NCBI RefSeq assembly: GCF_030818955.1
Contig: NZ_JAUTBF010000001.1
Location: forward strand, 1,612,001-1,676,000
Direction: 5' to 3'
DNA: 64,000 nucleotides
Source of the DNA: Microbacterium trichothecenolyticum
Lineage (GTDB): Bacteria; Actinomycetota; Actinomycetes; Actinomycetales; Microbacteriaceae
The position numbers were made by a program, and so were the translations under genes. Shown here piece by piece: positions 14,983 to 23,855 of this stretch; the first letter of the stretch is position 1; every line of letters begins with the position of its first letter. The notes below the pieces were generated by a model. That model was not told the origin of the DNA, did not search any database, and was given only the letters and a program-made list of their open reading frames with translations.

Positions 14983-16221
14983 TCAGGCGACCGGTTCCCG
15001 GAGGAGCCCCTCGACGGCCTCGGTCACCTCGTCGGGGCGCACGGCGCGGATGCAGTGGGCCTCGCGCGCGATGCACTCCTCGGTGCACCCGTCGGCGGGA
15101 CGCGCGGGCTGGAGCAGGGCGCTGCGCTTCGACCACGGACCGAAGCGCTCGGGCGCGTTGTCGCTCCATGCAGAGCCGGTGGCGGGGTGGCACGTCACCA
15201 CGACCGTCGGCACCTCGAGGCTGCTCGAGATGTGCTGCAGGCCCGAGTCGTTGCCGATGAACAGGTCGCAGCGCGAGATGGCGGCTGCGCTCTCGCTCAG
15301 GCTGAGCTTTCCGGCGAGGTCGACGGCGGGGATGCCACGATCGCGGAGGAGGGCGACGAGCTGCTGCGCGCGCTCGGTGTCGACACCGCCACCGAGGATC
15401 TGGACGGCGACCTGGCGCTCGGCGGCCAGGCGCTGCATGACCTCGGCGAGGTCTTCGACGGGCCACTGCCGCTTCGCGTCGCGCGCGCCGATGCCGAGAC
15501 CGACCACGATCCCGGGGGTGTCGCCCAGGTCCGCCTTCTCGGTCGCCGCACGCAGGTCGGCGTCATCGAACAGGCCGGTGCCGATGGCGGGCAGACGGTG
15601 CTCGCGCCAGGGCAGTCCGAGGTACTCGGCCACACGCCGCAGCTGGCCCACGGTGAGGTGCGGGGTGGTCCCGCGCCAGATCACGTCGGTCAGCAGCTGG
15701 TCCTGCGGGCCGAACCACACGGGCTCGCGCTCCGGCACGGGGGCGAAACCGACGACGGACCGGGCACGCGAGGCGACCGCCAGGTAGCGGACCGGGGTGT
15801 CGTCGAAGTCCCATCGCGGCAGGATGGCGAGGTCGTATCCGCGCAGGCCGAAGCGCCGCAGGGCCTGACGCGCGGTGAGGATCTGGCGCTTGAGCGCGGA
15901 GCCCTCGGTCACGGGCGTCCACTCGATGACGCGGTCGACCGTGGGCGTCGCGTGGAACATCGTGGCGGGGCCGGGCTTGAGCACGAAGTGCACCGTCGCC
16001 TCGGGCCAGTGCTCGCGGATCGCGGCGAAGAGGGCGAGGCTCGTCGTGGTGTCGCCGATCTCATCGCTGCGCAGCACCACGATCCGACGCGGACGGACCG
16101 TCGGATCCCAGGAACGTCGGCGGCGCGCCCCGAAGAGGCGGACGAAGACAGCCGGGGACAGCGGGTCACGGTGGCGGATCGCGTTGATCTGCCAGACGAC
16201 CCGTCGGAGGAGAGAACGCAC
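14983..16221 (-). CDS. Glycosyltransferase family 9 (heptosyltransferase-like)
   Basis: ADP-heptose-type GT-B glycosyltransferase of 412 residues. The N-terminal domain opens with IVVLRSDEIGDTTTSLALF, the GT9 equivalent of the RfaF/WaaC nucleotide fold; the C-terminal domain has GLGIGARDAKRQWP and the donor-binding FIGNDSGLQHISS, in which the GNDSG-H pattern is diagnostic. It would move heptose from the ADP-heptose made by the adjacent enzymes onto a glycan. Start set at GTG 16221 because TAAGCT lies 7 nt upstream (leaderless pattern). A GTG at 16269 overlapping the previous stop is the alternative and would add 16 residues lacking family features. Confidence 0.87.
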   Translation of the reverse strand: MRSLLRRVVWQINAIRHRDPLSPAVFVRLFGARRRRSWDPTVRPRRIVVLRSDEIGDTTTSLALFAAIREHWPEATVHFVLKPGPATMFHATPTVDRVIEWTPVTEGSALKRQILTARQALRRFGLRGYDLAILPRWDFDDTPVRYLAVASRARSVVGFAPVPEREPVWFGPQDQLLTDVIWRGTTPHLTVGQLRRVAEYLGLPWREHRLPAIGTGLFDDADLRAATEKADLGDTPGIVVGLGIGARDAKRQWPVEDLAEVMQRLAAERQVAVQILGGGVDTERAQQLVALLRDRGIPAVDLAGKLSLSESAAAISRCDLFIGNDSGLQHISSSLEVPTVVVTCHPATGSAWSDNAPERFGPWSKRSALLQPARPADGCTEECIAREAHCIRAVRPDEVTEAVEGLLREPVA

Positions 16222-16228
16222 GGGATCG

Positions 16229-16234
16229 AGCTTA
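16229..16234 (-). promoter_or_regulatory. Leaderless-type -10 box (TAAGCT) of the GT9 gene
   Basis: TAAGCT on the minus strand ends 7 nt before GTG 16221. It lies inside the sequence the longer start at 16269 would translate, and so argues for the shorter protein. Confidence 0.5.
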
Positions 16235-16265
16235 GAGGGCCGTGCGGGGCACTCCCTGTGCGCGC

Positions 16266-17960
16266 TCACCCCGACGTCGCCGATCGCCCCGCGACCTCAC
16301 GGGCCGCGGCGTCGAGGACGGCGGCGCGCGCATCGAACGAGTGCTCGGCGCGGATGCGCTCCGCGATTCCCGCCAGAGCCGCGGTGTCGGGGAACAGCGT
16401 GTCGGGGTCGGCGCGGAGGAGCTCGACGAGATGCTCGGCGTCGCGGTAGGTGATGACCGCGCCGCCGAAGATCTCCTCGATGCCCTCGACCTGCTCCGAG
16501 ATCACCCGGCCGCCCACCGCGACGACGTCGAAGGGCCGCATCGCGATGAAGCCGTGACGGCGCATCGCCGGCCACTGATCGTTGAGGACGACGGAGGCGG
16601 ACTCGTAGCGACGGGGCAGGTCGGCGTGGGGCAGGGTACGCGCGGCGATCGCGGCCTGCGGGATGAACGGGCGCCAGTCCGGACCGTAGACCCGGACCGG
16701 GATGCCGGCCCGCAGCGGCGCCACCACGCTGGGGCGGGCGATGCCGCGCGCCGTCCCGACGAACACGATGTCGTCGGTCCGCGCGACGCCGGTGGGGTGG
16801 AACAGGTCTACGTCGGTGCCCTCCAGGAGCGGTCGGACGTCGATGCCCCACTTCTCGCGCACATTCCGCGACCAGCTCTCGGACGCGGCGAACACCCGGT
16901 CGAAGGACGCGAGCTCGGCCCGCGTGATCTGGTCGGGATGGCTGATGATCCACTGCAGGGTGATGCCCGTCTCGACCGGGTCGATGCGGTAGGGGCCGCG
17001 AACGACGACGCTCACGTCGTCCAGGACGGATGTCGGACGCGCCCGCGCGTCGAAGGCATCGATCACGACCGTGTGTCCGCGACGGCGCAGAGCCGACGCG
17101 AGACCGCGGGCGAAGTGCATGTCGCCCCACACCGCACCCTGGCGTCCCGCCGGTGCGCAGATCTTGATGGCCCACCGCTGCGCGTCCGGGTGGGGACGCC
17201 GCCAGCGCCGCACCGGCTCGACCGTTCCCGCCGCGTCGGGGCGCCACGAGACGACGTCGAAGCCGGCGGCGGTGACGATGTCCGCGGCTGTGGAGCGGTC
17301 GCGGGAAGATCCCGTCCCGGTGGCGCGGGGCTCGGCGAACACCAGGCGCGGCTCATCGAGCACGGGGCGCACGCTCGTGAGCACTCTCGCGTCCAGGCGC
17401 GCCCGCAGCGCCCGCGCGAACGCCGACGCCGATCGGGGGGCGTCGCCCTCCAGGACGTCGCGCAGCGCGGTGCGGCCGAGCGCGACGGTGAGTCCGTGCA
17501 CGAGCGGGACGGACAGGACGTCGTCGAGCGGGTCCAGGTCCTCCGCCGGGTGGTCCGCCAGGATCGGCCAGGGGGCAGGGCCCCCCGTCTCGGCCGCTCC
17601 GAGACCGGCGACCGTACCGTCCTGCGCGCGCTGGGCCGGGATCGCGGCGACGTCTCCCCGTGCGGACGCCACGAGGGCGTCGATCTCGGGGTCGGCGATC
17701 TCGGCGCGCGGGTCGACGGCCGCGACGATGTCAACCGGGAGATGCGTCGTCGCGTCGGCGAGCATGGCCGGCCACGACATCCGGGAACCGTACCCGCGCA
17801 GGCCGAGGGCGGGGACGAGATCGGCGAGCAGGTGCGCGGAGACCCACTGCGCGGCGTCCACGCCGACGAGGGCGACGACCACGCGGTCGGTACGCGTGCG
17901 CGCCGCGGCCTGCTCGAGCTTGCGCGCGTACCGTCGGTCGCGGGCCTGCAGCGGGCGCAC
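16266..17960 (-). CDS. C-terminal frame of the frameshifted glycosyltransferase
   Basis: The longer intact frame of the broken gene, 564 residues if read from GTG 17960; the same frame is open some distance further upstream. The first ~250 residues have no clear motif. Residues ~260-560 look like a family 1/4-type GT-B transferase: ASESWSRNVREKWGID, then LLEGTDVDLFHP and a donor-binding segment with RPFDVVAVGG and a Glu-rich loop (SEQVEGIEEIF). Such C-terminal domains bind the nucleotide sugar. Whether this part is translated alone is unknown; no ribosome site or promoter is visible at 17960, so it is best treated as part of the pseudogene entry. Confidence 0.6.
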   Translation of the reverse strand: MRPLQARDRRYARKLEQAAARTRTDRVVVALVGVDAAQWVSAHLLADLVPALGLRGYGSRMSWPAMLADATTHLPVDIVAAVDPRAEIADPEIDALVASARGDVAAIPAQRAQDGTVAGLGAAETGGPAPWPILADHPAEDLDPLDDVLSVPLVHGLTVALGRTALRDVLEGDAPRSASAFARALRARLDARVLTSVRPVLDEPRLVFAEPRATGTGSSRDRSTAADIVTAAGFDVVSWRPDAAGTVEPVRRWRRPHPDAQRWAIKICAPAGRQGAVWGDMHFARGLASALRRRGHTVVIDAFDARARPTSVLDDVSVVVRGPYRIDPVETGITLQWIISHPDQITRAELASFDRVFAASESWSRNVREKWGIDVRPLLEGTDVDLFHPTGVARTDDIVFVGTARGIARPSVVAPLRAGIPVRVYGPDWRPFIPQAAIAARTLPHADLPRRYESASVVLNDQWPAMRRHGFIAMRPFDVVAVGGRVISEQVEGIEEIFGGAVITYRDAEHLVELLRADPDTLFPDTAALAGIAERIRAEHSFDARAAVLDAAAREVAGRSATSG

Positions 17961-18513
17961 GAGGCCGACCTCTGCGGCGGGAGGTGTCCCCCGCCCGGGA
18001 TCCGCGGTGCCGACGCCAGCCGCGCGCGGCGACGATCGCGCGGCGGCGTACCTCCGCGACCGTCAGGTCGAGGGTGTGCCCCGCAGCCGACAGCTGCAGC
18101 TCGGCATCCGGGCGCGCCCAGGCGTGCTCGAGCCCGGCCTCACCGTGTGCACGTCCGTACGCGATGGCATCCCACCAGGGGTGGATGCGCACCGTCTCGC
18201 GCTCACTGAGCAGGTAGGCGTACAGGGCGGGCACCCGGAAGACCTCGGGGAGCTCCCCGCCCGCGACGATGTCGTCGAACAGGGGGTTCAGGCTCATCCC
18301 GCGGCGGAAGCCCCGCGCGACGTAGTGGGCGATCGCGAGGGGACGCGGCAGGCGCGGGATGCCGAGCTGGGCGGCGTAGTACGCGGCATCCACCAGCGGG
18401 GAGCGGTGGATGGTCCGCGCCCACCAGAGACGGTCCGCGCCTCGGACCAGCGGCCCGACCACGGGGAGATCTCGTGAACGACGGACACTCTCCCGGAGAC
18501 GACCAAGCCGCAT
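16266..18513 (-). pseudogene. Glycosyltransferase with a frameshift near 17985-18030
   Basis: Two minus-strand frames read as one protein of about 745 residues. The first, from ATG 18513, has an N-terminal domain common in multidomain glycosyltransferases (AAYYAAQLG, HYVARGFRRGMSLNPLFDD) and turns into Arg-rich nonsense after about EVRRRAIVAARG. The second frame takes over with sensible sequence (TPPAAEVGLVRPLQARDRR) into a GT-B domain. The switch lies in a GC-rich stretch with GCGCGCGG and a G5 run (CCCCC on the plus strand, 17988-17992). Either a real mutation or a sequencing error would explain it. TAGAAT 6 nt before ATG 18513 marks a leaderless promoter, so the gene's start is intact. Confidence 0.75.
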
Positions 18514-18519
18514 CCCTCG

Positions 18520-18525
18520 ATTCTA
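18520..18525 (-). promoter_or_regulatory. Leaderless-type -10 box (TAGAAT)
   Basis: TAGAAT on the minus strand, 6 nt before ATG 18513 of the frameshifted glycosyltransferase gene. Confidence 0.6.
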
Positions 18526-18536
18526 CGGGCGGCGGA

Positions 18537-19475
18537 TCAGCGGCTCAGGCGCCGCCGGAACCGTCGCAGCCGCGACAGCAGCGGCTGGTGCGCGTCGATC
18601 TCGCGGCGCAGGTCCTGGCGCAGGTCTTCGCGCAGCTCGTGGCGAAGCCGCCCGACGGCCTCATCGACGTGGGCGATCACCTCGGCCTGCAGCCGCGACA
18701 GGTACAGCGGCAGCCCCGGCCCCTCGCGGTGCACCCACTCGGCGAGGGCGCGGTCGCGGACGACGGCGTCGTCGCGCGCGTGTTCGACTGCGAGGCCGAA
18801 CATGCTGTTGGCGTCGACCCCCACCGAATCGGGGCGCTGCGTCCAGAAGGCCAGCGGCTCGCCGACGAGGAAACCGATCTCGTGGGAGCGCAGGATGCGC
18901 AGATACAGGTCCCAGTCCTCGACGGCGTCGAGGGTCTCGTCGTACCAGCCGACCTCGTCGTGCACCGCTCGCCGGTAGACCACCGAGATCGGCACGGCCC
19001 GGTTCACGCTGAGCATCTCGCTCAGCGAGATGCGTGTCATCCCCGCCCAGAAGGGGGCTCGACCGACCTCGACCCAGACGCCGCTGCGGTTCTCTTCGTA
19101 GACGATCTCGGTCGCCGCCGACACGGCCGCGTGCGCGGGATGCGCGTCGAGCCAGTCGATCGTGCGGGCGAGGAACTCGGGATGCCACCGGTCGTCGTCA
19201 TCGTGCAGAACGACGTACTCGGTGTCGAGGGCGCGCACGCCCGTGTTCGCGGCGATGCAGCGTCCCCCCTCGCCGGGGGCGATGTGCACGACGCTCGCGC
19301 GATCGTCGAGTCCCGCCGCGGCGACGATCGCGTCGACCTCGGCCGCGTCTCCCCCGTCGTCGACGACGACGACACGCCAACCGGGCGCGGTCTGCGCCGC
19401 GATGTCGGCCAGGGCACGGCGGAGGAAAGCGGGACGTTGACGGGTGCGGACGATGATCCCGACGCGTGCGGACAT
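18537..19475 (-). CDS. Glycosyltransferase family 2
   Basis: GT-A fold transferase of 312 residues. Typical motifs are GIIVRTRQRP at the start, VVVDDGGD (first acidic motif, about 35-42) and LHDDDDRWHPEF (the metal-binding DxD region, about 90-101), with EDWDLYLR near the catalytic base. The last ~45 residues are an amphipathic, strongly basic helix (LREDLRQDLRRE) that may bind the membrane or another transferase. ATG 19475 is preferred because TAAGCT lies 7 nt upstream; a GTG at 19505 overlapping the previous stop is the alternative. Donor and acceptor are unknown; it sits at the head of the heptose gene run. Confidence 0.85.
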   Translation of the reverse strand: MSARVGIIVRTRQRPAFLRRALADIAAQTAPGWRVVVVDDGGDAAEVDAIVAAAGLDDRASVVHIAPGEGGRCIAANTGVRALDTEYVVLHDDDDRWHPEFLARTIDWLDAHPAHAAVSAATEIVYEENRSGVWVEVGRAPFWAGMTRISLSEMLSVNRAVPISVVYRRAVHDEVGWYDETLDAVEDWDLYLRILRSHEIGFLVGEPLAFWTQRPDSVGVDANSMFGLAVEHARDDAVVRDRALAEWVHREGPGLPLYLSRLQAEVIAHVDEAVGRLRHELREDLRQDLRREIDAHQPLLSRLRRFRRRLSR

Positions 19476-19482
19476 GCGTCCG

Positions 19483-19488
19483 AGCTTA
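19483..19488 (-). promoter_or_regulatory. Leaderless-type -10 box (TAAGCT) of the GT2 gene
   Basis: TAAGCT on the minus strand, 7 nt before ATG 19475. It is the same hexamer as at 16229-16234. Confidence 0.5.
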
Positions 19489-19501
19489 GGGGCGGTTGCG
19501 C

Positions 19502-20605
19502 TCACAGCTCGGCGTGCAAGGCCCAGACCCGGTCGGCGCAGGCCTCCCAGGCGAACCCTTTCGCGCGGTCGCCGGCGAGAACTCGCAGGCGGTCGGCGTC
19601 ATCACCGAGGGCTCGCGCCACGGCGTCGCCGAGTTCGTCGGCCACGGCGAAGGCGGCGGCGTCGGCCAGCACCTCGCGGTGCACGGGGGTGTCGAGGGCG
19701 GCGATCGGCACGCCGAGGGCCAGTGCGTCGACCGCGCGCCAGGGCCAGTCGGTGCGCCCGCAGGCCGCGACGAACGCGCGCGCGTGCGACAGCACCGCAG
19801 CGCGGTCCCAGCGGTCGAGGAAGCCGCGCGCGTGCACGCGGGACTGCGCGAGTCCCGCCGCCGCGGCGACATCGGCGACGGCCGGCTCCTCGCCCTCCGG
19901 CACGTCGAGCACGACCACGTCGCCGTCCCAGCCCGCGGCGACGATCGCCGCAAAAGCATCGCCGAGAGCGTCCGAGGCGGCGGCACCGCCGGCGGCGGCG
20001 ACGAACGACGGAGGAAGATCGAGCGCACGCAGTCGGCCCACGGCATCCGTGGGGACGCGAAGACCCGCGGCCGGGGCGCCGCCGATCACCCGGACTTTCT
20101 GCACGAGCTTGTTCTTGGCCACCTGACCGAGGCGCTCCGCCATCGCGTGCGTGGGAACGATGACGGCGTCCGCGTGCTTGGCGATGCGCGACAGCAGGGC
20201 GCGGCTGCCCAGCGTCTCGGCGGTGGGGAGCTCGTCGGGGGTTTCCCACGCCCGCAGGTCCCACAGGGTCACGACGATCTGGTGCGTCTCGTTCACCCGG
20301 TCGTGTCGCACGAGCGGCGCGAGGGCCGTGGGGGAATGGATGAGACCCTTGCCGATGCCGGGCGCGACCCCGAGCTGCCAGGATGCCGCGAGCTCGCGGC
20401 GGCGCACGGACAGGCGCGTCTCCGACGTCAGGCCCGTGACGCCGACGTCGTCGGAGAGGCCGGGCGCCGGCACGATCGCCGCGACATCGCAACCGCGGGG
20501 CGCGGTGTCGACGAGGGCTTGGGCGAGGGATGCCGAGGCCTCGGCGAGATCGTTGGAGGTGGGCGCGACGAGTTGGTCGAGCACGACGCGCAGGGTGACG
20601 GTCAT
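19502..20605 (-). CDS. Glycosyltransferase (GT-B-like)
   Basis: A 367-residue protein that fits a family 4-like glycosyltransferase. The N-terminal half has ADAVIVPTHAMAERL, a Rossmann strand-helix common before the acceptor site, and the C-terminal half has PWRAVDALALGVPIAALDTPVHREV, where an E/D-x7-G-x-P pattern normally binds the donor nucleotide; here the usual Glu is replaced by Asp. ATG 20605 overlaps the LCP stop as ATGA, with GGAGGAACC as ribosome site, so it is coupled to the wall ligase. The long ORF running to 21961 in this frame is an antiparallel shadow before that ATG. Activity is inferred from fold motifs. Confidence 0.78.
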   Translation of the reverse strand: MTVTLRVVLDQLVAPTSNDLAEASASLAQALVDTAPRGCDVAAIVPAPGLSDDVGVTGLTSETRLSVRRRELAASWQLGVAPGIGKGLIHSPTALAPLVRHDRVNETHQIVVTLWDLRAWETPDELPTAETLGSRALLSRIAKHADAVIVPTHAMAERLGQVAKNKLVQKVRVIGGAPAAGLRVPTDAVGRLRALDLPPSFVAAAGGAAASDALGDAFAAIVAAGWDGDVVVLDVPEGEEPAVADVAAAAGLAQSRVHARGFLDRWDRAAVLSHARAFVAACGRTDWPWRAVDALALGVPIAALDTPVHREVLADAAAFAVADELGDAVARALGDDADRLRVLAGDRAKGFAWEACADRVWALHAEL

Positions 20606-22068
20606 GAGGAGGGTTCCTCCGTGGGGGTGGGCGGGTGGAGCTTGTCGCGCACCATCTGCTGCACCTGGGCGTAGTCGGGATCGTATTCGTCGACGCCGCC
20701 CTCGGGGGTGAGCTCGATCGTCGTGAGGGGCTGGTCCTTGGCCTTCAGCGCCAGATCGACCAGCGTGGGGGCGATGAGTCCCTGCGGCAGGTCTGTCTGC
20801 ACGATGCTCGTGGTGGATTGCGCCACTTGCTGGAAGCGCGTCAGGACGACCTGCGGGGTGAATTGCGCGAGGATCGCCTCCTGGAGTTCGCGCTGTCGGC
20901 GCATGCGGTCGAAGTCGCTCGTGGTGTACCGCGACCTCGCGTACCACTGCGCCGTATCGCCGTCCATGTGCTGCTGGCCCGGCTCGATCCAGCCGAAGGC
21001 CCAGTCGTCGACCGGCTGACCGTCGTAGGCCGGACCGCCCTTCGGCAGACGCTCCTGCACGTCGATGTCGACACCGCCGAGCGCGTCGACCACGTCGGCG
21101 AAGCCCTTCATGTCGATCAGCACGTAGTACGGGATCTGGATGCCGAGGATCCCCTCGGCCGCATCTTTGGTGGCCTCGATACCCGGCTCGGTGCCCCGCT
21201 CCTTCGTGCCGGGGTAGAGCAGGTTCCCGTCCTGGCAGACCTCGACCTCGGTGCGCAGCTGGTTGATGCCGCTCCCCCACCCGCAGGTGGCGTCGGCGTG
21301 GCCGGTGTGCCCGTCGGGATACTCGTCCTGCATGGGACCGGGCGCGAACGGGAAGTGCGGCATGTCGCGCGGGATGCCGGTGATCGTGGTCGCGCCCGTG
21401 TCGGCGTTGATGGAGACCACCGAGATGCTGTCGAAGCGCATGGAGTCGCGACCCTCGCCGGAATCCGCGCCGAGCAGGAGGATGTTGTAGTAGCCGTCCG
21501 ACGGCGGGACGACGGGCGCGGACTGGGCGAAGATGTCGGCGAACGCGTCGCGCGTGGTGCCCGCGGCCTGCGCCGCCCACACCGCACCCGATCCCGACAG
21601 CACGAGCAAGCCGATCGAGACGATGGTCATGGCCAGGCGCGCCAGCGGCCCGACCCTCACCAGGCGGACCAGGCGCAGGGTGTCGATGCTCAGCACGACC
21701 CAGAGCGCCACGTACCCGACGAGCACGATCTGCACGACGGTGAGCGGCAGTGGGCGCAACAACGACAGGAAATCGGGAATGAACGAGCCCGTCGCCAGGG
21801 TGAACAGCCCGCTCGGCCAGAGCAGGGCGCCGAGCGCCGCGAGCACCAGCACGGTCCACATGGCGAGGGTCGCCCCCAGACCGAAGCGCCCGAGGCGACG
21901 GTTGCCCGCGAGCACCTGCGCCGAGCCCGGCAGCAGGAAGTTCAACACGATGAGCCACCACCCGCGACGGGTCATGACCTCGACCGACGTCGCGTCGGGG
22001 GTGCGCAGGGGTCGCTGTTCGACGAGCGACGCGTGTGCGCGGGAGCGCGGCGGAGCCGCCACGCTCAC
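20602..22068 (-). CDS. LytR-CpsA-Psr family cell-wall glycopolymer ligase
   Basis: Membrane-anchored LCP enzyme of 488 residues that transfers a lipid-linked glycopolymer to peptidoglycan on the outer face. Residues ~30-180 hold four or five hydrophobic segments, more than the single anchor of classical LCP proteins. The LCP domain begins near [13 protein letters not shown] and has the catalytic region ITGIPRDMP plus [19 protein letters not shown], with the conserved Arg and Asp residues that bind the polyprenyl pyrophosphate. GTG 22068 overlaps the purE stop (GTGA), and its own stop overlaps the next glycosyltransferase. It probably attaches the polymer made by the upstream region. Confidence 0.92.
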   Translation of the reverse strand: MSVAAPPRSRAHASLVEQRPLRTPDATSVEVMTRRGWWLIVLNFLLPGSAQVLAGNRRLGRFGLGATLAMWTVLVLAALGALLWPSGLFTLATGSFIPDFLSLLRPLPLTVVQIVLVGYVALWVVLSIDTLRLVRLVRVGPLARLAMTIVSIGLLVLSGSGAVWAAQAAGTTRDAFADIFAQSAPVVPPSDGYYNILLLGADSGEGRDSMRFDSISVVSINADTGATTITGIPRDMPHFPFAPGPMQDEYPDGHTGHADATCGWGSGINQLRTEVEVCQDGNLLYPGTKERGTEPGIEATKDAAEGILGIQIPYYVLIDMKGFADVVDALGGVDIDVQERLPKGGPAYDGQPVDDWAFGWIEPGQQHMDGDTAQWYARSRYTTSDFDRMRRQRELQEAILAQFTPQVVLTRFQQVAQSTTSIVQTDLPQGLIAPTLVDLALKAKDQPLTTIELTPEGGVDEYDPDYAQVQQMVRDKLHPPTPTEEPSS

Positions 22069-22580
22069 AGGGAGTCCTTCAGGCGGCGGTTCTTCTCGTC
22101 GACCTGCGCCTCGAGGTCGCGGGCGTACGCCTCGACACGCTCGGCGAGGGCGGTGTCGGCGCTGCCGAGAATGCGGGCGGCGAGCAGCCCGGCATTCTTT
22201 GCACCGTTGATCGACACCGTCGCGACGGGGATCCCGGCCGGCATCTGGACGATGCTCAGCAGGGAGTCGAGCCCGTCGAGGGTGGCGAGTTGCACCGGGA
22301 CGCCGATGACAGGAAGCGCGGTGACCGATGCCAGCATGCCGGGCAGGTGCGCGGCACCACCGGCACCGGCGATGATCGCCCGCAGGCCCCTCCCCCGAGC
22401 CTCTCGGCCGTACCGGATGAGCTTGTCAGGGGTGCGGTGGGCCGAGACGACCTCGACCTCGTGCGGGATGCCGAACTCCGTCAGCACCTCGCTGGCCGCG
22501 TTCATCACGCGCCAGTCGGAGTCGGAGCCCATGACGACGCCGACCACGGGCGTCTCGGAAGAATGCAGCGGCCGGGTCAC
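22065..22580 (-). CDS. purE: N5-carboxyaminoimidazole ribonucleotide mutase
   Basis: Class I PurE of 171 residues. It moves the carboxyl group of N5-CAIR to give 4-carboxy-AIR in purine synthesis. [10 protein letters not shown] (about 14-23) is the CAIR-binding loop, AHRTPD (about 46-51) contains the catalytic His, and [11 protein letters not shown] (about 70-80) is conserved. It pairs with purK, which begins about 1.2 kb upstream on the same strand. The GTG start at 22580 has TAGCCT 6 nt upstream, so it also has its own leaderless promoter. The last ~15 residues are a charged helix. Confidence 0.95.
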   Translation of the reverse strand: MTRPLHSSETPVVGVVMGSDSDWRVMNAASEVLTEFGIPHEVEVVSAHRTPDKLIRYGREARGRGLRAIIAGAGGAAHLPGMLASVTALPVIGVPVQLATLDGLDSLLSIVQMPAGIPVATVSINGAKNAGLLAARILGSADTALAERVEAYARDLEAQVDEKNRRLKDSL

Positions 22581-22586
22581 CGCTCC

Positions 22587-22592
22587 AGGCTA
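22587..22592 (-). promoter_or_regulatory. Leaderless-type -10 box (TAGCCT) of purE
   Basis: TAGCCT on the minus strand, 6 nt before GTG 22580, in the 53-nt gap between purK and purE. Confidence 0.55.
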
Positions 22593-22633
22593 GGCGCGCT
22601 CGCTGGAAGATCGCGGAACGGCACGCGACATGC

Positions 22634-23767
22634 TCAGTCGAAGAACGACGCGGCGCCCCGGGCCTCGTAGACGATCTCGTCGAGATCGTCACCGATCACG
22701 TTCACGTGACCGACCTTGCGGCCGGGGCGGGGGGCCTTGCCATAGGTGTGGATCTTCGCCGACGGGTGAGCGGCCAGGGCGGGCGCGAAGCGCTCCTCGA
22801 GGCCGCCCTCGGCCGGGCCGCCCAACACGTTGATCATGACCGACCAGGGGGCGATGGCATCCGTCGATCCCAGGGGCAGATCGAGCACCGCCCGCACGTG
22901 CTGCTCGAACTGGCTGGTGACGGCGCCGTCCTGCGTCCAGTGACCGCTGTTGTGCGGCCGCATGGCGAGTTCGTTGATGAGGATGCGTTCGTCGGTCGTC
23001 TCGAACAGCTCGACCGCCAGCATGCCGGTCACCCCCAGTCCCTCCGCCACGGCGACGCCGATCTCTGCCGCGACGCGACGCACGCGGTCGTCGGCGCGCG
23101 GGGCGGGCGCGATGACCTCGGCGCAGACCCCGCCGCGCTGCACGGTCTCGACCAGGGGGTAGGCCCGCACCTCGCCCGACGGGCGTCGCGCGACCTGCTG
23201 GGCGAGCTCCCGCGTGAAGTCGACGAGCTCCTCCACGAGCAGCGCTCCGCCGCCTGCGTCTTCGGCGAGGGCGGCGAACCAGTCGTCGGCCTCGGTCGCC
23301 GCCGACACCACGCGCACACCCTTGCCGTCGTAGCCGCCCCGCGGGGTCTTCACGACCGCGCGCCCGCCGTGGACGTCGAGGAAGTCCTGCAGGGCGGAGG
23401 CGTCGGAGACGGCGGCCCAGTCGGGCTGCGGCAGACCGAGTTCGGCCATGCGGGCCCGCATGACGAGCTTGTCTTGGGCGACGCCGAGGGGGGCGGGCCC
23501 CGGGTGCACGGCGACATCGGCCTCGACGAGAGCGGCGAGCACGTCCTGCGGCACGTGTTCGTGATCGAAGGTGATGACGTCGACGTCGCGGGCGAAGGCG
23601 AGCACGGTCTCGGCGTCTCGGTAGTCGCCCACGGCGGTCGCGGCGAGCGCCGCCGACATCCCCTCCGCCTCGGCGAGGACGCGGATCTCGACCCCGAGCT
23701 CCACGGCGGGCGCGATCATCATCCGCGCCAGCTGTCCGCCACCGACCACTCCGACTCGCAGCGCCAT
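22634..23767 (-). CDS. purK: N5-carboxyaminoimidazole ribonucleotide synthase
   Basis: ATP-grasp enzyme of 377 residues that carboxylates AIR with bicarbonate and ATP, giving the substrate of PurE next door. The start RVGVVGGGQLARMM is the N-terminal dinucleotide-like fold; QDKLVMRARM and VVKTPRGGYDGKGVRVV are the ATP-binding strands and glycine loop; LLVEELVDF and ILINELAMRPHNSGHW carry the metal-binding acids. ATG 23767 is chosen because AAGGAG precedes it; the ATG at 23791 would add eight residues and has no promoter or ribosome site. A CAGAAT hexamer just upstream may be the -10 box. Confidence 0.94.
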   Translation of the reverse strand: MALRVGVVGGGQLARMMIAPAVELGVEIRVLAEAEGMSAALAATAVGDYRDAETVLAFARDVDVITFDHEHVPQDVLAALVEADVAVHPGPAPLGVAQDKLVMRARMAELGLPQPDWAAVSDASALQDFLDVHGGRAVVKTPRGGYDGKGVRVVSAATEADDWFAALAEDAGGGALLVEELVDFTRELAQQVARRPSGEVRAYPLVETVQRGGVCAEVIAPAPRADDRVRRVAAEIGVAVAEGLGVTGMLAVELFETTDERILINELAMRPHNSGHWTQDGAVTSQFEQHVRAVLDLPLGSTDAIAPWSVMINVLGGPAEGGLEERFAPALAAHPSAKIHTYGKAPRPGRKVGHVNVIGDDLDEIVYEARGAASFFD

Positions 23768-23855
23768 GCCGCTCCTTCCGTCGGCATCCATTCTGTCGGG
23801 CCGTCTTCACCGACGCGAGTCGGGAAGGTGCCCCGCCGACAGGGCCGCGGAGCGC

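Noticed and set aside
16222..16269. Longer GT9 start at GTG 16269 overlapping the previous stop
   Set aside because: The TAAGCT hexamer 7 nt before GTG 16221 and the lack of family residues in the extra 16 codons favour the shorter form, though coupling is not excluded.
19476..19505. Longer GT2 start at GTG 19505
   Set aside because: ATG 19475 has a TAAGCT box at 7 nt and leads directly into the conserved GIIVRTR strand; no ribosome site supports 19505.
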